Counted from the first letter of the stretch, positions 1-6,599 are shown. The stretch is DNA of 10,999 bases from an uncultured Oscillospiraceae bacterium (GCA_905233785.1 CAJOCV010000048.1:1-10999), one strand, 5' to 3'. Notes: generated by a model not told the origin, from the letters alone. Made by a program: numbers and translations.

Positions 1-18
1 AAAACGGATTCCCATTTG

Positions 19-63
19 TTTTTCGCCTTGCGAGGCGAAAAATCAGAGGCGTTCCCCCTCTGA
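19..63. repeat. Two tandem hairpins at the left edge
   Basis: Two inverted repeats lie back to back. The first is a perfect 10-bp stem (TTTTTCGCCT at 19-28 with AGGCGAAAAA at 33-42, loop of 4). The second is a 7-bp stem (TCAGAGG at 43-49 with CCTCTGA at 57-63, loop of 7). The first stem has T on its 5' side and A on its 3' side, the opposite of an intrinsic terminator, and no T-run follows either stem on the plus strand. They look like an intergenic repeat unit. A reading frame is open from base 1 to the TGA at 61-63, but the palindromes run through it and I do not call it a gene. Confidence 0.5.
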
Positions 64-146
64 ACTCCCCCCGTACTCCGGGTAGACTGAATAGATACCT
101 TTTTTCGCAGATATGCCACGGAATCGTTACGGAGAATGAAAGCAAC

Positions 147-180
147 AGCTCCGGAGGATAGCATTCTTCCGGAGCTTTTT
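147..180 (+). terminator. Intrinsic terminator upstream of the macrodomain operon
   Basis: A perfect 9-bp stem pairs AGCTCCGGA at 147-155 with TCCGGAGCT at 168-176. Three more pairs (one G-U) extend it to a 6-nt loop, and TTTTT lies at 176-180. It probably ends a transcription unit that enters from the left of the window. It stands about 100 bases before the macrodomain gene, so it could instead be a leader attenuator. ACTCCGG near 75-81 could pair with either arm as an antiterminator, but this is speculative. Confidence 0.75.
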
Positions 181-195
181 ACAGGAGGCAGGTTT

Positions 196-255
196 ATGGG
201 ATCGAACTGGCGCATTGCCTGCGCTGCGGAGATTGCAGAGAGACATGCCCCGTGA
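196..255 (+). other. Possible 19-codon leader ORF with a strong ribosome binding site
   Basis: AGGAGG at 183-188 sits 7 bases before an ATG at 196. The frame encodes 19 residues, beginning MGSNWRIACAAEIAERHA, and ends at TGA 253-255, 24 bases before the macrodomain start. The binding site is better than that of the next gene. It may be a translated leader or the remnant of a former gene start. No domain is recognisable, and an ORF this short arises easily by chance. Confidence 0.2.
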
Positions 256-279
256 GAGCGGTGGAAAGAAGGTAGCGAT

Positions 280-1086
280 ATGACTGAGAAAATGACACAG
301 GAACAACGGCTCGATACGCTGGTCGAAGCGTTCAAGGCCGATTCTGTTCACTATAAAGATTTACAAACGCCGGAGGATAACGAGGGCAAACGGCGACTCC
401 TGCGCTCCCTCATGAACATTCGTATGCCGAGGAAGCTGGACGATTCGGTACTGGCCGTACAGGATGAATACCTGCGGGAGCGTATCCGTGAAAACGGTGT
501 TGTTACGCTCTCGGAGATTCCCGTGATTCGGAATGGTATGTCCATCTGGCAGGGCGATATTACGAGACTTGCCGTTGACGCCATCGTGAACGCCGCCAAC
601 TCGCAGATGCTGGGCTGCTTCGTCCCGATGCACACCTGCATCGACAACTGCATTCACACCTTTGCCGGGGTACAGCTGCGGGCGGAGTGCAATCGACAGA
701 TGAATCAGCTTCGCAGCCGCTATGGCAGAGATTACGAGCAGCCCACCGCCGTCCCCATGCTGACGGACGGCTATAACCTGCCGGCGAAGAAGATCGTCCA
801 TATCGTCGGCCCGATTGTTGAGGGTCGCTTGACAAAGGCGCTGGAACAGGAGCTGGCAAATTGCTACCGGAACACGCTCGACCTGTGCGCGGAAAACGAC
901 CTGCGCAGCGTAGCGTTCTGCTGCATCTCCACGGGAGTGTTCCGCTTCCCGCCGGAGCGGGCGGCGGAAATTGCGGTCGATACCGTAAGCAAATGGTTGG
1001 ACGAACACACGGGACAGGTCGACCGGGTGATTTTCAATGTGTTCAAAGATAAGGACAAGGCATACTATGAAGAACTATTACAATAA
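280..1086 (+). CDS. Zinc-dependent macrodomain ADP-ribosyl hydrolase (Zn-Macro class)
   Basis: 268 residues. Predicted cytosolic hydrolase that removes ADP-ribose from protein, reversing the SirTM-type modification. Residues 1-85 are a helical N-terminal extension as in Firmicutes SirTM-linked macrodomains. The macrodomain follows, with GDIT (92-95) and NAANS (104-108) in the ADP-ribose site and ISTGVFRFP (216-224) as the distal phosphate-binding loop. The class-defining Cys-x4-His-x-Cys zinc cluster is intact: C113, H118 and C120 in the segment GCFVPMHTC, followed by IDNCIH. AGAAGG at 267-272 lies 7 bases before the ATG, which supports this start. The end overlaps the sirtuin gene by 20 bases, so the two are very likely cotranscribed. 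Family assignment is secure from motifs; substrate is inferred from the family and the neighbour. Confidence 0.92.
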   Translation: MTEKMTQEQRLDTLVEAFKADSVHYKDLQTPEDNEGKRRLLRSLMNIRMPRKLDDSVLAVQDEYLRERIRENGVVTLSEIPVIRNGMSIWQGDITRLAVDAIVNAANSQMLGCFVPMHTCIDNCIHTFAGVQLRAECNRQMNQLRSRYGRDYEQPTAVPMLTDGYNLPAKKIVHIVGPIVEGRLTKALEQELANCYRNTLDLCAENDLRSVAFCCISTGVFRFPPERAAEIAVDTVSKWLDEHTGQVDRVIFNVFKDKDKAYYEELLQ

Positions 1087-2056
1087 TCAGCCAAACGGCT
1101 ATCTGGAATCCATACAAAAAGGTCTTCTCGCCGTGCGTTCCTGCGATCTTCGCATGTCTCATGGGATAGGATCACGGGACGAACAGCTTGTAAGGCTGAA
1201 GACGGAACTCGAAACAGCAGATGCGATCGTTGTCGGCGCAGGGGCCGGGCTTTCTACCGCAGCAGGTTTTACTTATGCCGGGGATCGTTTCAAACGGTAT
1301 TTTTCCGATTTTGAAGAGGCATTCGGCTTTCACGATATGTACACCGGCGGCTTTGTTGTAATGAATGCAGAGCCGGAGCTTATGTGGGCCTATTGGGCAA
1401 GACACATTTATTTTAACCGTTATATCTCTGCGCCGAAGCCCGTTTATCAGAATCTGCTGTCCCTGCTTGACGATAAGAACTACTTCGTGATCACGACAAA
1501 CGTGGATCACCAGTTCCAGCGCGCGGGCTTCGACAAAAAGCGGTTGTTCTATACGCAGGGAGACTATGGCCTGTTCCAGAGCATGGATCCAAAAGTGCGG
1601 GAAACCTTCGACAACGAGGCGTGGACGATGCGGGCCATGGAGGCGCAGGGCTTTGTCAGAGATGAAGACGGCGTATTCCAAATCCCGGGCAACGGCGCAA
1701 TCTCTATGAAGCTGCCGGCGGAGTTGATCCCCACGGCTCCAAACGGCGATCCGGTCACGATGAATTTGCGCTCCGACGATACCTTTGTTGAGGATGCAGG
1801 ATGGCATAAAGCATCGGCTGCGTATTCCGATTTCCTGCGCAGGCACGAAAACCTGCATGTGTTATTTTGGGAGATCGGCGTCGGAGTCAACACCCCGGTC
1901 ATCATCAAATATCCCTTCTGGCAGATGACAAGAGACAACAGGCAGGCAATCTATGCTTGTTTGAATTACAGCGAAGCGTATTGCCCAAGAGAAATTGAGA
2001 AACAGGCTATTTGCCTCGACGGCGACACCGCCGAAGTGCTCGAGGCGATGGTTTAG
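1067..2056 (+). CDS. M-class sirtuin (SirTM), protein ADP-ribosyltransferase
   Basis: 329 residues from the ATG at 1067. An upstream in-frame start at 1037 exists, but 1067 has AAGG-rich sequence 8-12 bases before it. SirTM enzymes transfer ADP-ribose from NAD+ to a protein, classically a lipoylated GcvH-like carrier, rather than deacetylating. The Rossmann NAD loop is GAGAGLSTAAGF (57-68), TTNVDHQF (143-150) holds the conserved Asn and Asp, and GVGVNTP (271-277) is the second nucleotide motif. Where deacetylases have catalytic His in a HG motif, this protein has TQGDYG (163-168), so Gln164 replaces it, as in characterised SirTMs. The CxxC zinc pairs of ordinary sirtuins are absent. It overlaps the macrodomain gene by 20 bases and ends before a bidirectional terminator. 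No GcvH-L or lipoate ligase gene is within the window. Confidence 0.9.
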   Translation: MKNYYNNQPNGYLESIQKGLLAVRSCDLRMSHGIGSRDEQLVRLKTELETADAIVVGAGAGLSTAAGFTYAGDRFKRYFSDFEEAFGFHDMYTGGFVVMNAEPELMWAYWARHIYFNRYISAPKPVYQNLLSLLDDKNYFVITTNVDHQFQRAGFDKKRLFYTQGDYGLFQSMDPKVRETFDNEAWTMRAMEAQGFVRDEDGVFQIPGNGAISMKLPAELIPTAPNGDPVTMNLRSDDTFVEDAGWHKASAAYSDFLRRHENLHVLFWEIGVGVNTPVIIKYPFWQMTRDNRQAIYACLNYSEAYCPREIEKQAICLDGDTAEVLEAMV

Positions 2057-2076
2057 GACTGTACTGCATCCATTCT

Positions 2077-2225
2077 CGTAGGGTGAGGGGCCTTGGCCCT
2101 CCCGGCGAACCAGAGCTCGTACAGCAAAGAAATGTTCGGCGAATTCGTACAATCTGCGAATTCGCCGAACATTTTCTCAAGACAATACTCCGTGCTGCCG
2201 GGAGGGGACGAGCCCCTCCCTTACG
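2077..2225. repeat. Imperfect palindromic intergenic element (MITE- or REP-like)
   Basis: The outer arms 2077-2106 and 2197-2225 are related inverted copies: both, read inward, begin CGTA and end CCCTCCCGGC. Each arm is also self-complementary: GGGAGGGG/CCCCTCCC in the right arm and GGGCC/GGCCC in the left. At the centre sits an 18-bp perfect stem, annotated separately. The whole unit of about 149 bases could fold as one long hairpin or three separate ones. It fills the gap between two convergent genes and encodes no transposase. The design fits a non-autonomous mobile or extragenic palindromic repeat; copy number cannot be seen here. Confidence 0.6.
2130..2175. terminator. Bidirectional intrinsic terminator between convergent genes
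   Basis: An 18-bp perfect stem pairs 2130-2147 with 2157-2174 around a 9-nt loop (2148-2156). The core is TGTTCGGCGAATTCG and its complement. The left flank is A-rich (AAAGAAAT) and the right flank T-rich (ATTTTCT), so it can act on both strands. It lies 73 bases past the sirtuin stop and 91 bases past the stop of the minus-strand transporter gene. Confidence 0.8.
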
Positions 2226-2265
2226 GTGGTGACTGGGCTATGCGCGTATCTTGCAACAGTCCCTT

Positions 2266-4029
2266 TCAGATTGCATACTTTTGCGTGTATTCGTCGTACA
2301 GCTCGTCAAAGTTGTGCGAATGCAGCTCCTTGAGGTTGATCACATATCCGTGCGTGTCGTACTGATCCTCCTGCAGCTCGATCATCGCGATGGCGATGTT
2401 GGAGCAGTGATCCGCCACCCGCTCAAAATTCGTGATGAGATCGTTAAAAACAAAGCCCTGGTTCAGGGAGCAGACGCCCTCCTGCACCCGCTCGACATGA
2501 TTGAGCTTCATCTCGTCGCAGAGAATGTCGATGCGCTCCTCCAGCGGCTCGACCCGGTAGGCTGTGGCCACATCCTCGCCGGTGAAAGCATCCACCGAAA
2601 GCTGCAAAATTTCCCGCACGGCGCCGCTCAGCACGTTCAGCTCCCGCTGCGCTTCACTGGAGAACGAGGTCTTTTTTTCGTGTATCTCCCGCGCAACCTC
2701 GGTGATGTTCATAGCGTGATCGCTGATGCGCTCAAAGTCCGAGAGCGTGTGCAGATATTTGGAGATGCTGTCGTTCTGCTGCTCGCTCAGCTCATGGGCG
2801 TTGAGCTTGACCAGATAGGTGCCGATCTTATCTTCATAGAGATCGACCAGATCCTCGGTCATTTCCACCTTATGCGCCTTGGCTTCGCTGTAATCGCCCA
2901 GCAGTTCCATCGAACGCAGCAGGTTTTCCCTGGCCGTGCTCGCCATGGCGTTGACGGTCATGCGGCTCTGCTCCACGGCGAGGGCGGGGTGCTGCAAAAA
3001 GCGCTCGTCCAGGCGGTCAAGCTCACCGGCGAGGGATTTTTCATCCTCACTCTCCTTGATCAGCAGGGTGGTAAGCTGTTCGATCTGCCTGTCAAACGGC
3101 AGCAGGAGAAAAGACACGGCGGCGCGAAACACGGTATTTACCAAGGCGATGGAAAAGGTGTTCATAAGCATCCGGTCCAGGGAAAAATGGGCAATCGCAT
3201 CCGCGACATAGTATCCTGTGCCGAAAACCAGAACGCCGATCACCTCGATCAAAAGATACGACCACGCGGCGCGGCGGCCGTCGGCCTTGGCGCCCAGGGC
3301 GGACATGAGCACCGGCAGCGCCGAGCCGATGGCGATGCCGAGAATCAGCGGATAAGCGACGGCAAAGGTGATCGTTCCGGTCAGGCTCAGCGCCTGCAGG
3401 ATGCCAACCGCGGCCGAGGCGCTCTGCAAGATGGCAGTAAACACAATGCCGACCAGAATGCCCAGCAGCGGATGGGCGACGCCGGTCATCAGGCTTAAAA
3501 AGTACTCATTTTCGCGCAGAGGCTCGACCGCGCCGCTCATGCTGTGCATCCCGAACATCAGCACGGCAAAGCCCAGCAGAATATCGCCCACATGGTGGTG
3601 CGTCTGCTTCTTGGAAAACATGCGCAGAACAATACCGATGACCGCGACAACGGCAGAAAGGTTGGAGGTGGACAGCAGCGCCGTCCAGCCGGCCCCCTCC
3701 ATGCTGGAGAAAGCGATGATCCAGCCGGTAATGCTGGTGCCCACAAGGGCGCCCTGGATCACCGAAATTGCCTGTGTCAGCTTCATGACGCCGGAATTGA
3801 CAAAGCCGACCGCCATAACCGAGGTGGCGGAGGAGGACTGAATCACGGCCGTCACGCCCATGCCGAGCAGCACGCCGCGAAGCGGCGTTCCGGTCAAGCG
3901 ATAGAGCAGCAGCTCCAAGCGGTTCCCGGCGACCTTTTTGAGCCCATCCCCCATCAGCGACATGCCGAAGAGGAACAGCGCGACACCGCCCAGCAGGTTG
4001 ATAATCATGGTAATGTCCAGAGAAATCAC
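2266..4029 (-). CDS. Na/Pi cotransporter family protein with C-terminal PhoU-like domain
   Basis: 587 residues. Predicted inner-membrane sodium/phosphate symporter of the type II family (NptA/YjbB-like). The membrane part (about 1-315) contains two inverted repeats with the family signatures: QSSSAT at 64-69 with GALVGTSITG at 93-102, and QSASA at 202-206 with GIAIGSALP at 231-239. Residues about 345-565 are helical and acidic and match the PhoU-like tail of the long members. The start is unclear. The longest frame starts at GTG 4029-4027, but AAGGAG ends inside that codon; a CTG at 4020 is 8 bases beyond the site, and the first ATG is at 4008. I give the longest form, which may be up to seven residues too long. 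It has its own promoter and converges on the sirtuin operon. Confidence 0.93.
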   Translation of the reverse strand: MISLDITMIINLLGGVALFLFGMSLMGDGLKKVAGNRLELLLYRLTGTPLRGVLLGMGVTAVIQSSSATSVMAVGFVNSGVMKLTQAISVIQGALVGTSITGWIIAFSSMEGAGWTALLSTSNLSAVVAVIGIVLRMFSKKQTHHHVGDILLGFAVLMFGMHSMSGAVEPLRENEYFLSLMTGVAHPLLGILVGIVFTAILQSASAAVGILQALSLTGTITFAVAYPLILGIAIGSALPVLMSALGAKADGRRAAWSYLLIEVIGVLVFGTGYYVADAIAHFSLDRMLMNTFSIALVNTVFRAAVSFLLLPFDRQIEQLTTLLIKESEDEKSLAGELDRLDERFLQHPALAVEQSRMTVNAMASTARENLLRSMELLGDYSEAKAHKVEMTEDLVDLYEDKIGTYLVKLNAHELSEQQNDSISKYLHTLSDFERISDHAMNITEVAREIHEKKTSFSSEAQRELNVLSGAVREILQLSVDAFTGEDVATAYRVEPLEERIDILCDEMKLNHVERVQEGVCSLNQGFVFNDLITNFERVADHCSNIAIAMIELQEDQYDTHGYVINLKELHSHNFDELYDEYTQKYAI

Positions 4030-4075
4030 TCCTTAACAGAGTCGATCTGATGAAAGCCCGACTTTCACCGATAGC

Positions 4076-4105
4076 ATTATATCATAAAAGTCTTCTGCCC
4101 CGCAA
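4076..4105 (-). promoter_or_regulatory. Sigma-A promoter for the Na/Pi cotransporter
   Basis: On the minus strand a perfect TATAAT (plus-strand 4076-4081) lies 18 bases after TTGCGG (4100-4105). Transcription would start near 4069, about 40 bases before the gene. A small inverted repeat, TGAAAG/CTTTCA at 4051-4067, falls at the start of the transcript and could be an operator or a 5' hairpin. No Pho box was recognised. Confidence 0.6.
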
Positions 4106-4260
4106 GCCCCGGCTGTTACATTTTGCGCCAGGAAAGCGCACAAATACGAAAAAACGAGCAGACCCGTTCGCCGCGAAGCAAACGGATCCGCCCGTACTTT
4201 CTATGCCGCTTCCAAGCCCCCGTAAAACAAAGCGGGTTTTTTATAGCGCCATGACCGCCG

Positions 4261-4282
4261 CGGGAAAGCCCAAGCCTTCCCG
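4261..4282 (-). other. 3' hairpin downstream of the rhomboid-like gene
   Basis: In the minus-strand transcript, CGGGAAGGC pairs with GCTTTCCCG (one G-U) around a UUGG tetraloop, about 31 bases after the stop of the 4314-5144 gene. No U-run follows directly, so it is better read as a 3'-end stabilising or processing hairpin than as a standard terminator. The rest of 4030-4313 holds the cotransporter promoter and nothing else I can name. Confidence 0.35.
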
Positions 4283-4313
4283 GAGCGCGGGAGAAGCCGC
4301 CCTCGGTCTGTGG

Positions 4314-5144
4314 CTACTCGGTGAAATGGATATGATTGTTGATATGCTCCTCGCAGAAGCAGTGGTAGCCCGCGCAGCGGGAGCAGTAACGAAACTCAAG
4401 CTCCGGATTCGTCGTGTCCGTGCGGCCGCAGACCGCGCACTTGTGGTGATAGAGCTGATCGCGCTGCTCACGGCGGATACGCTGAGCCTCGCGGCGGAAG
4501 TTGACCGTGCTGCGGCTGGTCCTTCTCGGGATCATACGCCAGAGCTCGCCGCCGCAGAAAAGCACGAAGTTCATTACCGCCACGATCGGCAGAAGATTCA
4601 GCGGGAAGCTCGTTGTCAAGATGCCGAAAACGAAAAAGGCCGCGTCCACCCAAGCCAGCCACTTCATCTTCACCGGGATGATAAAGAACAGCAGCACCTG
4701 CATATCCGGAAAAAGCGTCGCGAAGGAGAAGAACATGGACAGGTACACATACTGCGCGTCCAGGCGAATGCGGATACCGGTGATGAAGTAGATCAGGAAG
4801 CCGTACACGATCGTCAGGAGCAGGCCGGAGAAAAAGTAGATGTTAAACTGCGGCGTCCCCCAGTACTGCTCCAGCGTACTGCCGATCCAGTAATAAAAAT
4901 AGATGGCGATAAAGGCCAGGAATCCTGTGCTGGGGGGATAGAGGGCAAAGGTAATGAGCCGCCATACCTGCCCGTGCAGAATCAGATAGGGGTCAAACAC
5001 CAGATAAGCGGGAATGCGGCTGTTCACCGCCCCCAGCAGCCAGAACACCGCGTTGCCGATGGCGACATACATCATCAGCCGCGGCACGCCAAAATTGGGG
5101 TGACGATAACAGAAGCGTTCGATTGCGTTTCTCGGATCTTTCAT
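4314..5144 (-). CDS. Rhomboid-like membrane protein, apparently non-catalytic, with C-terminal zinc-binding cluster
   Basis: 276 residues. The first 200 form about five or six membrane segments of rhomboid/Derlin style. HGQVWRLITFALYP (57-70) matches the L1-loop motif of rhomboids (W-R), and YFYYWIGSTLEQYWG (82-96) matches the following helix. The GxSG serine motif is absent: the corresponding stretch reads YLSMFFSFATLFPDM, followed by IPVKMKWLAW (156-165), which resembles the P-K-W/Y segment of Der1-like proteins. No matching active-site His is evident. After a basic linker (206-230), residues 236-273 carry C236, C239, C254, C257, H261, C262, C264, H267, H271 and H273, a likely zinc ribbon or treble clef on the cytosolic side. 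GGAGG lies 9 bases before the ATG. A minus-strand TATGAT (5186-5191) could drive it, but its -35 is poor. Fold is moderately sure; function unknown. Confidence 0.75.
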   Translation of the reverse strand: MKDPRNAIERFCYRHPNFGVPRLMMYVAIGNAVFWLLGAVNSRIPAYLVFDPYLILHGQVWRLITFALYPPSTGFLAFIAIYFYYWIGSTLEQYWGTPQFNIYFFSGLLLTIVYGFLIYFITGIRIRLDAQYVYLSMFFSFATLFPDMQVLLFFIIPVKMKWLAWVDAAFFVFGILTTSFPLNLLPIVAVMNFVLFCGGELWRMIPRRTSRSTVNFRREAQRIRREQRDQLYHHKCAVCGRTDTTNPELEFRYCSRCAGYHCFCEEHINNHIHFTE

Positions 5145-5230
5145 GGGCAGCTTCCTCCAGATTTTCGCGCTGTATTTTTATTCTCATCATACTCGCTTTT
5201 TACGGCGAAAAAATGGATATTCTGTAACAT

Positions 5231-6178
5231 TTATCCTGCCGGAACCAATTCGCCCTCATCCTCCTCGGGGCCGGGATCGGGCTGGGCGGGAGGATCGGGC
5301 TGGGCGGGAGGATCGGGCTGGGCAGGAGGATCGGGCTGGGTCGGCGCAGGCTGCGCGGAGGTGCCCGACTGCGTCGGGGCGGGATTCTGCGCGGGCGGCT
5401 GCGCCCAGGCGCCTCCCTGTGTCTGCTGCGCGGCAGGAGCGGGTGTCGGCTCCGGCTCCCGGTCGTTGTCTGCCTTGGTGTAGCCGTACTGCCTGCGAAT
5501 GCCGTCGTCCTGCATATAGAAGCTGTCGTCCTGATACCAATAGGCTGTGACGGCCTGCATATCCGCATCGAAAAGATAGCGCACGCCGTCGATCACGATT
5601 TCCACCCAGCCGTGTGGACGGTCGGGCGGGCGGGTCTGACCCGGTTCGGCGAGGCCATAGATGGTGCCGCTGAATTCCTCGGCCTCATAGCCGATGCAGC
5701 GGGCAAGCAGGCAGAAGGTCGCGGCAAAATTGTAGCAGTTCCCGTTGCGCTCGGTAAGCATGGTTTTGGCTTCCGTATTGAGCCAGCCGTGCTCGCCGGG
5801 GGCGTAGTAGCTGCGGCGCAAATACCCGAAGCTGCCCGCGACATACTGAAACAGGGCGTGAAGCTTTTCCTCCTGGCTCATGCTCTCATCGGTCTGTTCT
5901 TCGATGACCGCGTAGAGCAGTTCGTCCAGCTCCGCGTCCCCTGTGTGATAACGCCCGTCCGGCGTCGGCGCCACGGTCGGCGCCACGGTCGGCGCGGTTG
6001 TTGCCGCCGGCGTCGGCGCCGCGGTCGGCTCCGGCGTCACGGTCGGCAGCGGCTCCGGCAGCGCGGCTCCGGCTTGATTGACCGCATGCCGCATGACCAG
6101 CACAAGAACTGACAGCACCACCAGCAATAGCAGCAGCACCGCAAGCTGCCAGGTGGGGATCGAACTGCGCCGTCTCAT
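5231..6178 (-). CDS. Membrane-anchored transglutaminase-like protein with proline-rich tails
   Basis: 315 residues. A short basic N-terminus and one membrane helix (about 11-29) anchor it with the rest outside. A Pro/Thr/Ala linker (40-75) leads to a transglutaminase-like fold (about 80-235) with an intact Cys-His-Asp triad: C148 in RNGNCYNFA, H189 in PHGWVEI and D204 in YLFDAD. Bacterial members of this superfamily are usually cysteine proteases or peptidoglycan-linked enzymes rather than true cross-linkers; substrate here is unknown. Residues 240-315 are a low-complexity tail with PAQPDP repeats ending in an acidic patch, possibly spanning or contacting the wall. The ATG overlaps the lipoprotein stop as ATGA, and GGAG lies 8 bases before it, so translation is probably coupled. 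An 86-base gap separates it from the rhomboid-like gene. Confidence 0.88.
   Translation of the reverse strand: MRRRSSIPTWQLAVLLLLLVVLSVLVLVMRHAVNQAGAALPEPLPTVTPEPTAAPTPAATTAPTVAPTVAPTPDGRYHTGDAELDELLYAVIEEQTDESMSQEEKLHALFQYVAGSFGYLRRSYYAPGEHGWLNTEAKTMLTERNGNCYNFAATFCLLARCIGYEAEEFSGTIYGLAEPGQTRPPDRPHGWVEIVIDGVRYLFDADMQAVTAYWYQDDSFYMQDDGIRRQYGYTKADNDREPEPTPAPAAQQTQGGAWAQPPAQNPAPTQSGTSAQPAPTQPDPPAQPDPPAQPDPPAQPDPGPEEDEGELVPAG
5275..5346. repeat. 18-bp tandem repeat encoding PAQPDP units
   Basis: Four consecutive copies of GATCGGGCTGGGCGGGAG start at 5275, 5293, 5311 and 5329. The first two are identical, the third has one change and the fourth diverges near its end. They lie in frame in the C-terminal tail of the transglutaminase-like protein, so copy-number changes alter tail length by six residues without a frameshift. 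Confidence 0.9.
5964..5995. repeat. 12-bp tandem repeat encoding APTV units
   Basis: GTCGGCGCCACG occurs at 5964-5975 and 5976-5987, with a partial third copy at 5988-5995. It encodes the APTVAPTVAPT part of the linker after the membrane helix. The surrounding bases to about 6060 are a degenerate continuation of the same Pro/Thr/Ala coding pattern. Confidence 0.8.
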
Positions 6179-6564
6179 TTGCTCAGCTCCGCATCGACCA
6201 CGGTCTGCTGATCGCCGTCGCGATAGGTGTAGACCGTAAAGCCGTCATAGTAGAGGTTCACGTCCTCGCCCGGGCCCATACAGCTGGGCGCCGCGTCCTC
6301 GGACAGCGGCTCTCCGAGGATTTCGATCAGCTCGGACACGGGGCGCGTCTTGAGCTTTTTGGCCTCCTGTACCGCTTTTTCCGCGTCGCTCACGGTCTCA
6401 GGGGCGGGCTCGGCGCTCTCCTCCGGCTCCTCGGCAGAGGCGGTCTTCGGCAGGCTCGATTGCATATTGGCGGGCTTCTCCTGTTCGGCGGCTGGCGCGT
6501 CCCCGCACGCGCAGAGCGCGAGGCACAGCGCGAGGCACAGCAGCAGACTGATGATTTGTTTCAT
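6175..6564 (-). CDS. Small lipoprotein of unknown function
   Basis: 129 residues. The N-terminus MKQIISLLLCLALCLALCAC is a signal peptide with a lipobox (LCA before C20), so the mature protein should be a lipid-anchored surface protein. Residues 21-58 are an acidic Pro/Ala/Glu linker. Residues about 60-129 form a small domain with the pattern SELIEILGEP, then YYDGFTVYTYRDGD and VVDAELSK, reminiscent of small SmpA/BLIP-like two-helix plus sheet domains; this comparison is tentative. It is first in the operon with the transglutaminase-like gene (4-base ATGA overlap) and has its own promoter. The partners probably work together outside the membrane. The ribosome binding site is a purine-rich GAGGGAAG upstream of the ATG. 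Confidence 0.8.
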   Translation of the reverse strand: MKQIISLLLCLALCLALCACGDAPAAEQEKPANMQSSLPKTASAEEPEESAEPAPETVSDAEKAVQEAKKLKTRPVSELIEILGEPLSEDAAPSCMGPGEDVNLYYDGFTVYTYRDGDQQTVVDAELSK

Positions 6565-6599
6565 GGCGGCTTCCCTCTTTTTTCTGAAATTTCCCTTCT

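Noticed and set aside
1..63. An open frame from the left edge to TGA at 61-63
   Set aside because: It is made of the two palindromes and shows no domain; there is no way to see a start.
2251..3498. A long plus-strand open frame opposite the Na/Pi cotransporter
   Set aside because: It is antisense to a gene with clear family motifs, is rich in His, Gln and Arg as expected of a mirror frame, and shows no recognisable domain.
4219..4242. A plus-strand hairpin (CCCGT/GCGGG) followed by six T
   Set aside because: The stem has only five pairs including a G-T, and no plus-strand gene ends nearby that it could serve.
5208..5236. A possible minus-strand terminator after the transglutaminase-like gene (GGATA/TATCC then a T-run)
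   Set aside because: A five-pair stem with a 12-nt loop that overlaps the stop codon is too weak to call; readthrough into the rhomboid-like gene remains possible.
4050..5483. A 477-residue plus-strand frame across three minus-strand features
   Set aside because: It runs antisense to the rhomboid-like gene and the tail of the transglutaminase-like gene and ends in translated tandem repeats (GWAGGS); it is an artefact of GC-rich sequence.
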